Of a stretch of 64,000 bases of DNA, positions 14,441-28,184 are shown in pieces. The DNA comes from Chrysomallon squamiferum (Eukaryota > Mollusca > Gastropoda > Neomphalida > Peltospiridae). The DNA lies in the NCBI GenBank assembly GCA_012295275.1, contig CM022671.1:23020322-23084321 (forward strand), in the 5' to 3' direction. A model generated the notes under the pieces. It was not told where the DNA came from. It saw nothing but the letters and a program-made list of their open reading frames with translations, and did not search any database. The position numbers and the translations under genes are program-made. Position 1 is the first letter of the stretch. Every line of letters begins with the position of its first letter.

Positions 14441-15136
14441 GTGCTACCGTAATAGGGATTCCAGAACCTTTTCTCTTTTAGAACATCTGATAACGAAATG
14501 AAGTGTCAACGATGTTTCCCTGTCAAATCTTGCTACTCGTCTTAAGTGTTTATCATCAGTCTCAGTTTTCGTATTCTGTCTCATGCTGGTTGTGAATTAT
14601 CTAAAGAAAGCAGCAGCACGTAGATATGGTCTAGTCGACGTCTGTTTAACAAAAAAAAAAAAAATTAAAGTCTTAGTATTTACGTGCGAATTAAGCGTAA
14701 AATTGAAAGACGTTTCCTGAAACGAAATTTTCATGCCAGTTTAAACCAAATGTGATGTTAATGTGGATAACCGACTCATAAATTGGTTTGTCTCCCGCCT
14801 GTTATGTACGTCAGTTGTTAAACAACATTTCCAAAGATATTACACCGATACTTTAACTCCTTCAATCTTAATTAATGAGAGTAAGACTGGCACAGTCTTG
14901 TTATAAATTATATATATATAAAAACAAAAAAAACCCCAGCTAGAACATAACACTTAATTTGAAACAAATAGGAGTAGCTTATTACATCACTATCAAACAT
15001 CATTAGAGGCAAAGATTGGTGTCGATCACAAATGAAACAGTTAGTTGAAAATATACTTTATATGTTTCTTCGTATCATCGAAAACGTCTTTTGGTAATAA
15101 AATTATAGTGGCTGCTTTTATACATATTTTTTTTTT

Positions 15137-15190
<54 letters not shown>

Positions 15191-16795
15191 TACATCTGTC
15201 ACCTCCGCTGTGTCATAGTCTCAACGATCATTTAAGAAATGTTAATTAATTTACTTTAAAAAAACAAACACCAAAAAAACATTTAAAAAAATCCGAAATG
15301 TCCACGAATTAATTCGAACACTATGGAGAACGACATTCGGTGCAATTAACCTTTTAAACTAGTTTCACGTCAGATAAACGAGAAGTGCTACTTACTTATC
15401 ATCAGAACAAGGTCAGGGCCGAAAAAAAAAATGTGTAGGAATGAATAATAAAGCGAGGTTTTCGTGATAATTCGCCACATTGCCCAACCCCGCGCTCAGA
15501 CACGACAAGCAGGAACTGAGAGTAAACAATTCGTCGCCATAATGGCGGCCACTGTTTATTGCGCTTCTCTCTGCCCAATAAATAATGGAACTACTGTCAT
15601 GGTGGATGGTGATATTTGTACACATTTCGCGGTATGTTTCAAATTAGGAATGTTCTGGAAATATTTATTTAATAGAAAGTAAAAACCTTAAGTGTTAAAA
15701 AAGATGCCAGATTATTACTTAACCATAAACAAGCGGCGTACAACATCTTTAGAAAATGGAAAGGGAGGTGGAGGGGTTAAAATAATTATTAAAAAAAATA
15801 TATATAAAAAAAAAATACTAGACGAACAGGAACAAAAAGAATTATAACACAATAACAAGGCAGTTATATGTACCAGTGCAACAGATATTTTCTCTAAATA
15901 GCCGAGAACTGGACATAATTTTTAATAAGTTTTCTTCGTATTAATTGTTTAACCTTGTAACTAGAAAAAAAAAAGATACAATATTCGTGCCAAAAAATGC
16001 CCATCGTTACTCTTCGGCTCCCCGGGCATTTTGCCATGAGAACTTCATCTAACCAGATTTACTGTCACTGGATGATGTTTCTCTCATCATTTTTTCTCAT
16101 TAAAGTCTAAATTAGTGAAGTGCAGTTTTAGAAAGGTAAAAGTTTCTATTTGAGCATTTTATAGTTAAGGACGTGCTGTGTGTGTTAAATCCTAATAAAT
16201 AACTAGTTTATTTTTACTATTTCTAATATATTATTTCTGCCACTTCGTTTACCATGACAACAACAAAACTAAAATTTCCCATATTAATTATACAACGACT
16301 GCTACCACTGTTACCCCTTCTGTTCTTGTTCCTGACACCTGTTTTCCTGACTACTGCTGTTACTGTTTTTCCTTACTTCACTGCTCTACTACAATACTGC
16401 TGCTGCTGCTGCTACTACTGCTACTACTACTACTACTACTACTGATACAGTGCTATTACTACCACAATGATCAGCAGCACTTAACAAGAATAGCACATCT
16501 CACATGTGATATTCATAACTACACACTCACAAATAACAACTCCACCACCTACAGTTGCAAAATCACTGTCCACTTACATATTAAATGTACGGTAATAAAC
16601 TGCATAAACTAACCATTCTGATATTAAAAATAAATTTTAATAATAATGACCAAATTACGCACTAAAAAAAACCAGGAATTTTTTCAAATTATTTACAAAA
16701 TTAGCTTAGCATGTACAAAGAAATAAATTGTTTTAGACTCATTTAGCATTTTGTTAATGTCTTTTTTCGGTAGGATTTCCATCAGACCTACATAA

Positions 16796-16834
<39 letters not shown>

Positions 16835-17137
16835 GAAAAAAGTAAATAAATAAATTAAAAAAAAGTAAGTTCGTAAGTAATGATGAAAATGATAAAATCG
16901 TGAATGTTTTCAATTCCAAACAGACCAGCATGTGGTATTACGTGTGGGTATGTGCAGAGCAGGTGGAAACGCCATTATCAATAGTTTAACTGCTTTGCAC
17001 GAATTATCAGTTGTTCTAAATTTTGTCTTATGAGTCTGTGAGAGTCTCTCTGAAGTTTGGTGAAAACTAAGAAAGATCTGACTGAACATAAAAAGTACGA
17101 ATAATTATTACGTGTGTGAAATCACTGGGTGTTTGAA
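14441..17137. other. Intergenic DNA, no gene seen
   Basis: Holds (TAA)n at 15139-15191, (TGC)(TAC) triplets at 16396-16443 and (AAAT)n at 16795-16834. A GC-richer island at 15470-15620 has a YY1-like AATGGCGGCC, but no recognisable protein. Confidence 0.5.
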
Positions 17138-17515
17138 AAAAATGGCACCGGAAAAAAATGGCTTCCGGAAGAATTGGCTCTGTGCAGATTTTTTTTTTAT
17201 TGCTTATTAACATTTAGTTATTGGTAGCAGGTGAAGGCTACACCCACGTAATAATATATGTGTGTGTGTGTATGTATATTTGCATATTTGCATATGTGCA
17301 TATGTGCATATGTGTGTCCACACATCATTTTGGAGGATATTTTAACTGGTATGCGTACTGACATTAAGTACACCTGTATGAACATGTCTGTATGTACGAA
17401 TGTATTCATGCATCTATGTACGCATGCAAGAATACATATATGTATGTATAGATATGTATGTATATTCACACATTCATACATACATATCTATACATACATA
17501 CATACATATATGTAT

Positions 17516-17785
17516 AAATAAGTTTAAATGTTTTTGATGGATCCCTCATGCTCTCTTTCAGGCAATAAGTAAATCAAATTAGATTCTCCGCTGAAATCGC
17601 AGACTTTTATTTGTTCGGGACCTGGAAAACATGGCACTCGGAAGAAATGGCACTATGCAAATTTGGAAAAAAATTGCACCTCAATTTTATTCCTTCTGTA
17701 TAGTTGCTTTAAAAAAAAACCTATAACATGTTTAGAGATTCCAGACACACCCACACACATCCACATTGTTTGTGTGTGTGTGTTG

Positions 17786-17843
<58 letters not shown>

Positions 17844-17983
17844 TTCTTCCGGGTGCCATGTTTTCCAGGTGCCATCTTTTCCGTACAAATAAAAATCTGC
17901 GATTTCAGCGGAGAATCTAATTTGATTTATTTATTGCCTGAACGAGAGCACGAGGGATCCATCAAACACATTTATACTTATTT
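17516..17983. mobile_element. Foldback element 3 with GT loop
   Basis: The left arm 17516-17655 and right arm 17841-17983 are inverted copies. They share TTGATGGATCCCTC, AGATTCTCCGCTGAAATCGC and CATGGCAC-x-CGGAAGAA. The loop includes a long (GT)n at 17771-17840. A partial extra copy of the AATGGCACCGGAA motif lies at 17138-17184, followed by TATG/CATA-rich DNA, so the element may be nested or composite. Confidence 0.7.
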
Positions 17984-20430
17984 CTGATACGCACTTCAAA
18001 ATGCAATTTTGTACCAAAGTAATTGCGCATTGAAATTACGAAACACTAAAAATCATAAATTTGACATCAAGCCATGACAAACAAAATCCCATTTAAGCAA
18101 GGTATGTTTGCAATATTCTACAAGGAGACATGAAAAGCCCCAAATGTGCGGGAGCAGTTAGTGCAGTAAAATTTCCAAAATGCCAATAAAAATATCGCAC
18201 ACGATTCAGTCCTGGACTCATCCTGGTCTCTCACTGATTGGCGTGTAGGCAAAGGGCGTAAGTTGTACACGTGTTAGCGAGTGCTTTTTTTTTGTCTTCA
18301 GAGAGCTGTAGCGTTCAAGCGAAATAAAGCTCTCTTTGAGGATGCCCCATGGTGTTAATAGACGCTTTTCGCTAAATATCAGCACTCAAGATTCATCAGA
18401 AACTGTAGTATATTTTACATTCGGGGGCCTTTTCTAGGTGATTTTTTTAAACACGTTTTTTTTTTTTTTTTGTGTTTTTTTTATATATGTCTCTCACTAT
18501 ATGTGTAAATGGGTGTGTGCGCACGCGCCCGCTGGTATTATGAGCACATACCAGGTTTAAAGATTCGTCTTATTACTAAAGGCCATCATTGGCAGCTTTT
18601 TACCAAAAAACCCATATAGAATGGACTAAAAATGAATATAATATAAAATAAAATAGAATATTGAAAATGCAGTTGTATTCAAGGTATATGATACATTTGA
18701 ATACAGTTTGAACATGCAGTGATTTTACTGGCAGTTTGTCATATCAGTTCACCTCAGGTTTTTGTGTCAGACACTATCACCTGTATTACAGTTTTTCTTT
18801 ATAAGAAGGAAACTCTTGTTCACGATTAATGTTTTAACTGACAAAATAATCCGCATTACTTCTTTTTTTAATATTACATGATTACGACTTGTCGGCACAC
18901 CTGCATTACTTCTGAAGTGAAAATGATTATAACATAAAGCTCTTTTTTTTTTTTGTATGAGTCAACCTTTCCTGATAAGCCTTTAGTCACTGGATCAGTC
19001 ATCATCGAAAAATTCACTTTGCAGTTATTTCTAAATATTGTAAAAGTAATTTAATTTAGAAGCCAGATGCTTCTAAAAAGCTTAACGTTTAATAATTTAG
19101 ACTCCCGTCCTTTTCCCAATTCAAGAATCATCAGTTTGTTTTAAAGGTTGATGTCAAACCGTATCAAACAGTCTAAGTAATGTAATTTTGAAAGGAACTG
19201 GAAATAGCCATGAAGTAGAGCACAGACTGCACAGGCCATTGGTTCAAATATCTTATGAGTGCTCAGTGGGCTTTTTCAGATTCCATAATATTATAATAAT
19301 ATATGTCCAGGAACCATTAAACAATTTTCGTTTATTCATATTCAGTAATATCATGAATAACCTACTTCGTGTTGATTTCTCTTTGTTCCAGACACAGACG
19401 TCTGTTTGTTACATTAGATTTGCTTCACTTGGAAGCTAAAGATGAGGTTAAAGATTTGCGTTTTATTCGTTCTGATCGATCAGGTCTAGGATCTCCTGAA
19501 ACTGTGTTAAACGGCGAAAGCTTCTTTTACAGTGTTACACCGTTCTTGGAAGTTAATTGAAAAAAAAACCCACAAAAAAACCGCAAAGAACCCGCGCCAC
19601 CGGCCAAGTTCAATTAACACACAAACACACACGCACTGATACAAGATGATGTTAACGTGTACCTCACATTCATGAATTCGAATATGTAGGTTATCCTGAC
19701 ATTTATGACGAGCCTCGTCTAGCGGACGCCAAAACTCATTGCAATTCCCAGCATGCCCCGTTTCCTTTATCGGACATGCCGAACACATGCTCAGTCTGAT
19801 AAACAGGGTCATTTACAATAAAGAACACAGAAACAGGTGTTTTCATAATTTTGGCAACTTTTCTCTACCGAGTCGTTTTAAATTTTATGTAGATAATGAT
19901 AGCGTTCGGTGATCCACAGAATGCACTAAATCAGTGTTTATTATTGTTATTATCTTCATATTTATTTAACTGAAGAAGGTTCGTGAGCATAGACACGTTA
20001 TCTCAAGGGAGGTTTAACATTTATCAAGACCTTGACAGATCGTAAAATATATAAATCAATTACATTTCCGTATTAAATACACTTCATTATTAACTGACAG
20101 AATGCTTGAGCACATTTTTTTTCTTCATCTTTTCAAATGTTTTTTTTTTTTTTTTTTTTTTTTACTTAATACTGCCCTAACGTATTTTCGTTTCAGCGGG
20201 AAGTAAAATAGTAACAGAAAGTCTTACCTAGTTTTGCATTCTAGCATATAACATATTACTGGTACGAAATACTTGTTTTATATTTAAAAAAATATTATTG
20301 TTATTTTTCACACTGTTAATTATACGATAAAATATTTATGTATAAGATGTTTTGTTAAGATGTTTAGTGTTAAAATACGTATCAATTATTTGCAATAACT
20401 TTTCCTTCATTCTAAATATATATTTATAAA
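17984..20430. other. Intergenic DNA with one doubtful exon
   Basis: Unique AT-rich sequence with T runs at 18459-18472 and 20141-20163. The only coding hint is the acceptor-bounded frame at 19392-19560. Confidence 0.5.
19392..19560 (+). CDS. Possible terminal exon of an unknown + strand gene
   Basis: A strong acceptor (GATTTCTCTTTGTTCCAG) precedes an open frame ending at TGA 19558-19560. The peptide includes LLHLEAKDEVKDLRFIRSD and SPETVLNGESFFYS and looks coding in composition. Its entry phase (2) does not match the phase-1 FReD gene downstream. No partner exon was found. Confidence 0.2.
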
Positions 20431-20580
20431 ACAACAACAACAACAGAAACAATAATAATAACAACGGTAATAATAATAATAATAATAATAATCATAAGAA
20501 GAAGAAGAAGAAGAAGGAGAAGGAGAAGGAGGAGAAGAAGAAGAAGAAGGAGGAGGAGGAGGAGAAGGAGAAGGAGAAAA
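20431..20580. repeat. Purine-rich triplet tract (AAC/TAA/AAG/AGG)
   Basis: Runs of CAA, TAA, GAA and GGA triplets. The last ~80 bases are pure purine on the + strand. Confidence 0.9.
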
Positions 20581-21297
20581 TTTAAAAAGCATTTTCTATA
20601 AAGGGCCTCACCCACCCTACGTATATCGGGTTTTACGAGGGTCAGCATTTACATTATCAGTGTCTAAATTCGGGTTTTAATGTTAAAGGTTAAGGAGTGA
20701 AATGATTCGCACTACTAAGAGGCAGTGCAAAGGCAACATTGAATTAACAAGATAAAGATAAGACGAAGGTATATAAATCATGTCGTATTTGTACAGCTGG
20801 TTAGGAACAAATTACTGTGTAATATCTAAACTGCGATTTTGCGAAAGATTCAAAGATGGCGGCGTGGCCATGTCAAAGCTACGAAAGATACACGACCAAG
20901 TGCTAAGTATTTTTCACGCATGGGATCACTGCAGGTGAAGCCGTGACGTGACGTCTTGGGATCGATTTCGCGAATTCCGAGTTGTCAGCCCTGGTTAATT
21001 CAAATTTCAAACTTTCTGAAAACAGGAGTTATTAAATAACATTCATCTATCGACGTACTGACTTAACGAATTATAGAGATGTGCTGTCTGTCTAATCATA
21101 TTTCATATTATACCGAAATAGATTTCATTTTGCAAGGAATGTTGTATATTTATTTTCTGAAATTCTGTATAGTATTTCCGAAGTTTGCCAATAGTTTGTG
21201 ATCAACAATCCGGAATGATGTACTATATTAATAAGTAATCTGTGTACTAGAAATAAAGTAATCATATATATATATATATATAATAAAAAATAATAAT

Positions 21298-21330
<33 letters not shown>

Positions 21331-22822
21331 ACAAAAATTAATTAATCTTTATATATATATATATATATATAAAAAAATGTTTTGGATTGCTTGACTACAA
21401 CTTTAACTTTTTTAAATTTATATATATATATATAATATTAAGTACAAAATCTAGTTAAGTAAAGAGTGGTCCTTTACTTTAATTTTTATTTTGAATAGTT
21501 AAACAAATATAACAGAAGACAGAAGATAAATGGCAATATTGTTTTATAATGAATATCATATGCTAAACACATGAACATGACTATCACATCAGACATATCT
21601 CTTTAGCTCAATAATACTCCTTTGGGACATCCTTTACGTAATTGCTCTTTTTTTTTTTTTTTTTTTTTTTCTCTTTTTTCACAGCATGCCCACTTTCTTT
21701 TAATAGAGCCAACTTAAAGTGTCTTTTACACTTTTACGGTTTCCTTTTAATAGCTAGATGTTTAGGCAACCTTTTAACAAATGTTTCCTCACCCATTAAT
21801 CTTGTCTATTTCAGTCACTTTTGTACCGCGTTTCAAACCTTGTCTGTCTAGTGGGAGAAAAACCGCAGCTGTCGATTTTCGAACAAAGTAGATTTTCAGA
21901 CGATAGACTTTGACTGGCAGGAAACTGACAGCGCCGCGCACCGTAACACTCCAGACGGCAGACGCATGCGTAACACACCAATGGGCACGTGCATGCCATG
22001 GCGTGAATTAAAATTACATTTCTTCTGCCGGGTTTTTGTCTCAGGTGATGGCGTTCTACATACATTAATTTCGGGTTCTTGTAATGATGGATGAGCAAAA
22101 TATGTTGTATTATATATATACTCCCGCAACCGTACGAGTATAATCTATTTGGTAATGAATCAACAAAATGTATGAAACTATTTCATATAAGCTTTGAAGC
22201 ATTTCGTTTCCACGAGGAGACAAGATATAAGTTACAACAAGTGTGTGAAAACAAGTTTATGCAGGGTCGAGTCCAGATTTTCAGAAAAAACGGAAGATGC
22301 TGTCATCGTTGTCGGTTATAATTTTTCAGATAAAATGTTTTTAGTATAAAGAAAATAATAATATCAGGTGTCTGAGCGTTTAATCGTTGCATAGGGAGTT
22401 ATCTCCCTCTTACATCTGTTATAACGGTTTCAAAAATAGAAGAAAAAAAAGAAAAAAAAAATAAGAATAAGAAAAAGACGAAAACAATAACTAATAAATT
22501 TCCGTTTGTATATTTTATAAATTAATAGACTTACGGTTTGATGTTAACATTTTATTTAACATCAGTAAATATGAACCTGGGATCCTTGCCGAAATGGTGG
22601 TTAAAAAGCCAATGAAAGATCTTTCAACGAAATGTAGAAATACTATTTGGACTTACAACAAAATCAATATATCCATGTATATAGTTTTTTTAAAACACGA
22701 CTGAAGGTAATACCTGTTTAACTTTTTTCTTTCTTTTCTTTTTTGTTTACGTAAATTGCACAGCTGACTTAGCAACAGTTAACTTGAAGTACAAATTGAA
22801 AACGCATACTAGATCTCTTATT

Positions 22823-22869
<47 letters not shown>

Positions 22870-23539
22870 AAAACTAAGAGAGAGAGAGAAACTACAAAAA
22901 AAAACCCAAATGGAAAATAAATTAAAAAACAAAACAAATACAACACGCAATGATTTTTGCAAGTAGTTTGTAGAAAAAAGAAAAAGAAAAAATAACCCAG
23001 TTCAGTAATGGTTCAAGAAATACAAGTTATGTATCTTTTTTTTCACTCAGATAGGTTTTTTTTTTCTCTCTCTCTCTCACCTTCGATATATTTTTCGCGG
23101 GGTGTATGATGTATCTACGTACTTAGTGTTTTGACACGACAGGCAAAGAGATGCGATAAGATAGGCAACGTAAACACATCACGTCAAAATGGGGAAACGA
23201 TCGCCAATATCTCGGCCTTTGCGGAACCGAACGATTGCGTTCCTCTCTGGGTGATGAAGTGAAGAAGAAAACAATATGACGCGGCGCTTCTACAGTTCTG
23301 ACACAACAAGTGTTGAAGTTACATGCACGAGACGCGTGCGTGTGTGTGCGCGTTCTTTGTATGTTTGTGTATGAGAGTGAATTTGTGCGTATAGTTATGA
23401 AAGTTGTGTAGTGTGAGCTTCTGAATTTCTGATTCAAACCATCCGTCTGAATACGTGTCTGTTTCTAAGTCGTTAAGAATATATTTGAAGATGTTTTATC
23501 GATTTTTAAATAGCTATATTAGTAATGGAAGAGATAGAA

Positions 23540-23595
<56 letters not shown>

Positions 23596-23600
23596 AAGAT

Positions 23601-23679
<79 letters not shown>

Positions 23680-24228
23680 CAAGGAAATATAAATAGTTAA
23701 TAAACAGAATAAATAAAAAATTAAAAGAATATCAAATAGAAAAAAAAAATAATAATAATTTTACCCTTCCATTTTTATTCTCTTTTAAAGTGGCTCTCTA
23801 GATATTACAACACGAGAGAAAAAAAAAAAAAAGCATAAAAAATAAGGAAATAAAAAAAAAAAAAAGATAACCGTCTGACTCCGAGGGGGTCTTGTGAGCA
23901 GCATAAAACACCATAAAATCATACACAATTCGTACACGACCGAGTTCGCGATCTCTGCGTACGCGTAACCATCTGCCATAAATTCAAGTAATTTACTCAT
24001 AATTTGATCTGGTAGACAGACCCACTTTTCCTTATGCATTAACAACCTACTTTATCCAGCCTAAACACGTGGCAGCTCCTGAAGTTTCGTTATTTTATTT
24101 TTTATATTTCCAACAGGCGCGCATTGCCGAATAAACAGATCATTTTCTCAGTATTAGAATTTCACGTGTGGGGTCGGTCGACAGAGGCCGGCTTATTTGT
24201 GATACGAAGACATTAGGGAATGATTACA

Positions 24229-24259
<31 letters not shown>

Positions 24260-25402
24260 GACAGGTGAATTTAACGTCATTAAAAGTCTAAAGCATGATT
24301 TGCCAATAAGAGAAGATCCACCAAAAGGCACAGAGAATGCTGTGAGAGTATTAACCTGATTATTTAGAAGGTTAATGACAGAAATTATATTTCATGAGTG
24401 TGATTAGTTTTGTTTTTTTTTTTTTTTTGGGGGGGTGGGGTTCTTTTCTAGACTAGTAAACTGTATTAGAGATAAAATAGGCGAATTTAGAAAGTATACT
24501 GCTGTAGTAATCTCGATTCCTTCTTTATTCCGAAGGAAAAAAGAAAAGAACGAAAGAAAAAGACAGAGTTAAAACTGGAATAATAAATAAATTTATAAAT
24601 AAATAAATAAATAAATAAAAATAAGTTTAAAAATAGTAAAATACAATATATAATAGTTAATTAAAAAAGATTTTAACTACAACGACGGCGACGACAGTGA
24701 TGATAATGAAAATAAATATAATAATAGTTTTGGACATTACTACAAGATGATATTACTGTGTTAAGAAAACTAAAAAACTAAACGGTCGACAGTAAAATAT
24801 GGGTGGTATTTTACACAGACATACTCTGTGGTATCAAAATACACGTATATCCATAACAAGCGCTATTGAATACTGGCTCATTTCATTATTTTACTTCTTT
24901 ATATTTATTTTTCTTTTTATTTATTATTTTTTTTTTTTTTATTCTTTCGGAATTTGATGTTATCTATTTTCAGAATTTACTAACAGAAAAAAAAACAGAG
25001 AAATATTATTACAAGGCTTTCGAATACCGAATATAAACTTTGTCATCCACTTGAAAACACAATAAAAGAAATATTTCGTACTTGTTCAAATTCCATTGTC
25101 GGGTGGGTCTGTGTTAACTAAGAATAAACACATATTAATTTTAGACCTACTTTTGAGGACCGCACCCTTTGTGGTATGTTTAAGTATGTCATAAAATCGG
25201 TGAACAAGGCAGGGAAGAGATGTCAACCATTACTTTATGAACTGTTGTTACCGGGAAAGTTATGTGAAATGTTAATATAATAGGGTGGATTCCTACCATG
25301 CATGTATGTAGTTCATGGACATTTTATTATGGTATGTCTGACTGATGACAAGAATGTGACGTCTGAATTCAAGAACATATAAATGTATTTAGAATGCGTA
25401 AT

Positions 25403-25500
<98 letters not shown>

Positions 25501-26089
25501 TAATAAATAAAAAAAAATAAAAATAAAAATAAAAATAAAAAATAAATAAATAAGGCTATCCTTACAGATAAACTTAGTACAGAAGGGTCACTCAAATGTT
25601 TAATATTAAATATTGTCTGAAACAATGAGTGTATGGTCTAATGCTCTATGTGAATTATGCCCGTGGTGATTCTCCCTGCGTTGTATTTGGCTTATCAAAG
25701 TGACTAGCATCTCATCTGGTTTTAAGACATAATAAAAAGGTAAACTGATACAATAAACAATCCTGTGTTCATGATAACCCCCTCAAAGTTATTACAAAAA
25801 CACAGCGGCAATGCTTCCTTTATATTTTTCCAACAGGTATGAAACCAGAAAAGATGTTACCCTAAAATTTGACAACGTTCATTGTCACTGGCATTACCTT
25901 TTATTGTCTCGTGATTTTCATCTTGAAGAACAGTAACATTATTACTTTGCACAAGTTTCATGGTCCTGATATGGTGATGGTAATTAATATTAAAGGCTAT
26001 TTTCGAAACCAAGCTGTTAATTGTTACAATATTCAAATTTTAGTTCTGAACATACAAGTATACGACTTCCTGCGCTGCTTCTGTTTTAG
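20581..26089. other. Intergenic or 5' FReD region, repeat-rich, no certain gene
   Basis: Holds several (TA)n blocks (21259-21436), (GA)n at 22827-22862 and a double (GA)n at 23545-23674. (GT)n lies at 24228-24256 and a ~95-base (TAA)n at 25403-25497. A GATGGCGGC motif occurs at 20854. Upstream FReD exons (signal peptide) may lie here or before, but I could not place them. Confidence 0.5.
21890..22015. other. GC-richer unique block with NRF1-like and E-box motifs
   Basis: Contains GACGCATGCGT (near-palindromic, NRF1-like) and GGGCACGTGCATG (E-box CACGTG) within ~125 bases. Such a combination is promoter-like, but no convincing coding exon adjoins it. Confidence 0.2.
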
Positions 26090-26176
26090 TAGTTATAACA
26101 AATGGGTACAAGAAACATTTTTCATTAGAGAGAAAAGAGTTAATCTGCAGCTACGTAGGAAATGTGGAAACAACAG
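26090..26176 (+). CDS. Candidate upstream exon of the FReD gene (28 codons)
   Basis: A pyrimidine-rich acceptor ending CTGTTTTAG at 26089 and a donor ACAG|GTAATA at 26177 bound an 87-base block. It is open in one frame, enters in phase 1 and leaves in phase 1, carrying a G. That is exactly what the FReD exon at 27209 needs, since G + AT gives the D of DCDDVY. The peptide runs VITNGYKK...ELICSYVGNVETT. Its ELICSYVGN is faintly like the end of an Ig domain, but that is only an impression. Phase fit and a symmetric length support it. A short open block with splice-like borders can also arise by chance. Confidence 0.35.
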
Positions 26177-26757
26177 GTAATAAATATTTCCCGTGTTTCT
26201 TCTTGCTTGTTTTCTGATTTATGAGATACTGTGCTACTTCATTTTATCGTCGATCAGCAAGATTGTTTATTTATGTTGGCGATATCTTGCAAACACAGAA
26301 GACCTTCAGCCTCGCTTCGTAGCTCGCTTTACAGCTTTTGAATGAATTGTTTTCAACCGCATATCAAAACATTTTTATACTGAGAGTTATAAGCATCAGA
26401 CATTGGCTGTAACATTAATGTGTGAGAGAGAAAACTACCTCCCGTCACTCCATGGGTTACCTTTGTCATATTTTCTACTCCCTTCGTAACGAATGACGGA
26501 TATTCTTAACGGAAATTAGATATTAAATCACAGCTTTTTAGTTAATGATTTCTACTGGTATGGATTAGCAGTAAGGAATGTTTTTATATACCCTCCCATA
26601 CACAGGAAGCATATATTACAGCGTTTGATAAACCAAGTTGTTGGTCGTTGATTATTCACTTATAATAGAAGCGGCTGTATTTAATATCCTCTTCCTCTTT
26701 TTTTTTTATTATTACTCCTGTTGTTGCTCTTTTCATAACTACCACTACTGGTACTAC

Positions 26758-26850
26758 CAGTGCTGCTGCTGCTGCTGCTGCTACTACTACTACAACTATT
26801 ACTACTACAACTACTACTACTACTATTATTTATTATTATTAGTAGTAGTA
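26758..26850. repeat. (GCT)(ACT)(ATT) triplet tract
   Basis: GCT, then ACT, then ATT/AGT triplets over 90 bases, between the candidate upstream exon and the first firm FReD exon. Confidence 0.85.
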
Positions 26851-27208
26851 GTATTATTACAGTTATTGTTATCAACTTATTTTTAATCATATTTCGAGTA
26901 ACAACCAATTCTCTCACTGGAGATTCATCTTTAGATAGCCTAGAAACAATAAGGTGAATCAGATATAACATCTCACAGAAATAGATAGGATTTGCGTCAG
27001 ATGATGATGCACCTGTTCATGCACCTGTCCTGCCTGGTTATTCACCTTTTTAAACTATGATTTGATTTTTTTGTTTAACGTTTGTGTTGAATATACTTCA
27101 GTATCGGTATTAATTCAAAACTCTTATAACGTAACAAAAAAAAGCAGCAGCAATTATTATTATCTTTTTCAGATTGTATTAAAAAAAACGATTATTATCA
27201 TCTTTCAG

Positions 27209-27328
27209 ATTGTGACGATGTCTACCAAGGTGGAGGAATGAGATTCAAGGGAGAGTACATTTTCCTGATAAAACCAGATGGCGCTCCAGAACCTTTCAGA
27301 GCTGCCTGCAAAGTGTACAACGGTTCTG
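27209..27328 (+). CDS. FReD gene, exon encoding the start of the fibrinogen domain
   Basis: The acceptor is TCTTTCAG at 27208 and the donor CTG|GTAAGT at 27329. The 120 bases enter and leave in phase 1. They encode [19 protein letters not shown], then [20 protein letters not shown]. These carry the first two domain cysteines and the Y-x-I-x-P-like strand typical of fibrinogen domains. Confidence 0.9.
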
Positions 27329-27922
27329 GTAAGTTAATTGAATTATCTGAAATACAAAATCACTGAAGACAGCTTGTCTAAAAATTTCACTGGTGATATC
27401 TTCAAATCATCTTTTTACTAATCATTGACATACACGGATTCAGATTGTACAATCCACGTAATGGTTTTATTTTCTTTAAAATTAACCTAATCTGATTTTT
27501 GAAAGTTTTTTAACCACCAAAATGGCGCCACTCTCTTTTCTGGCTCTGCTTCTGTGTTAGTTGTTACACTTTAAGTAAAGTTATTCTGCCGTATTATCAA
27601 TTGCAATCATTGAGCGAGGTTGCTGAATATAGAGCAAGACCTCAAACACTTACATACGAACACATTTACGCATATATACATTTGTAAAGGTTTAAACATA
27701 ATTCACTTAAAATAACATTATACAGAATAAACAGAAGTTTCTAATCATTTATTTAACATAAATGTCAGTTCCATTAGGTAATACTGCACACAGAGTAATA
27801 ACAAGATATACGAATTTTAAAGTCTAGATAGTTTATGTTTTGTCTAATTTCGTTATCAGTTATCTTGTAATTCAGTGGTATAAAAACATTTGATTTAATG
27901 ATACAATAGAAATTTTGTGTGT

Positions 27923-27970
<48 letters not shown>

Positions 27971-28088
27971 TATTTCAGTCACAAGTTACCATATTAAAAG
28001 AGATGAAACTGTTTGTTTGCTCTTAAATGGTAAATGAAAGTGTAAATATGATTTATTTTATACTTTACAAAAACAATACAGAAGGATA

Positions 28089-28184
<96 letters not shown>

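Noticed and set aside
23455-23700. Frames rich in RE/ER dipeptides, also at 47604, 49469 and 58452
   Set aside because: Translations of (GA)n microsatellites, not arginine-glutamate proteins.
25837-25930. Possible frameshifted Ig-domain end (KFDNVHC, then TFYCLV in the next frame)
   Set aside because: Needs a frameshift, the Gly-to-Cys spacing is off by one, and the phase does not match the FReD gene.
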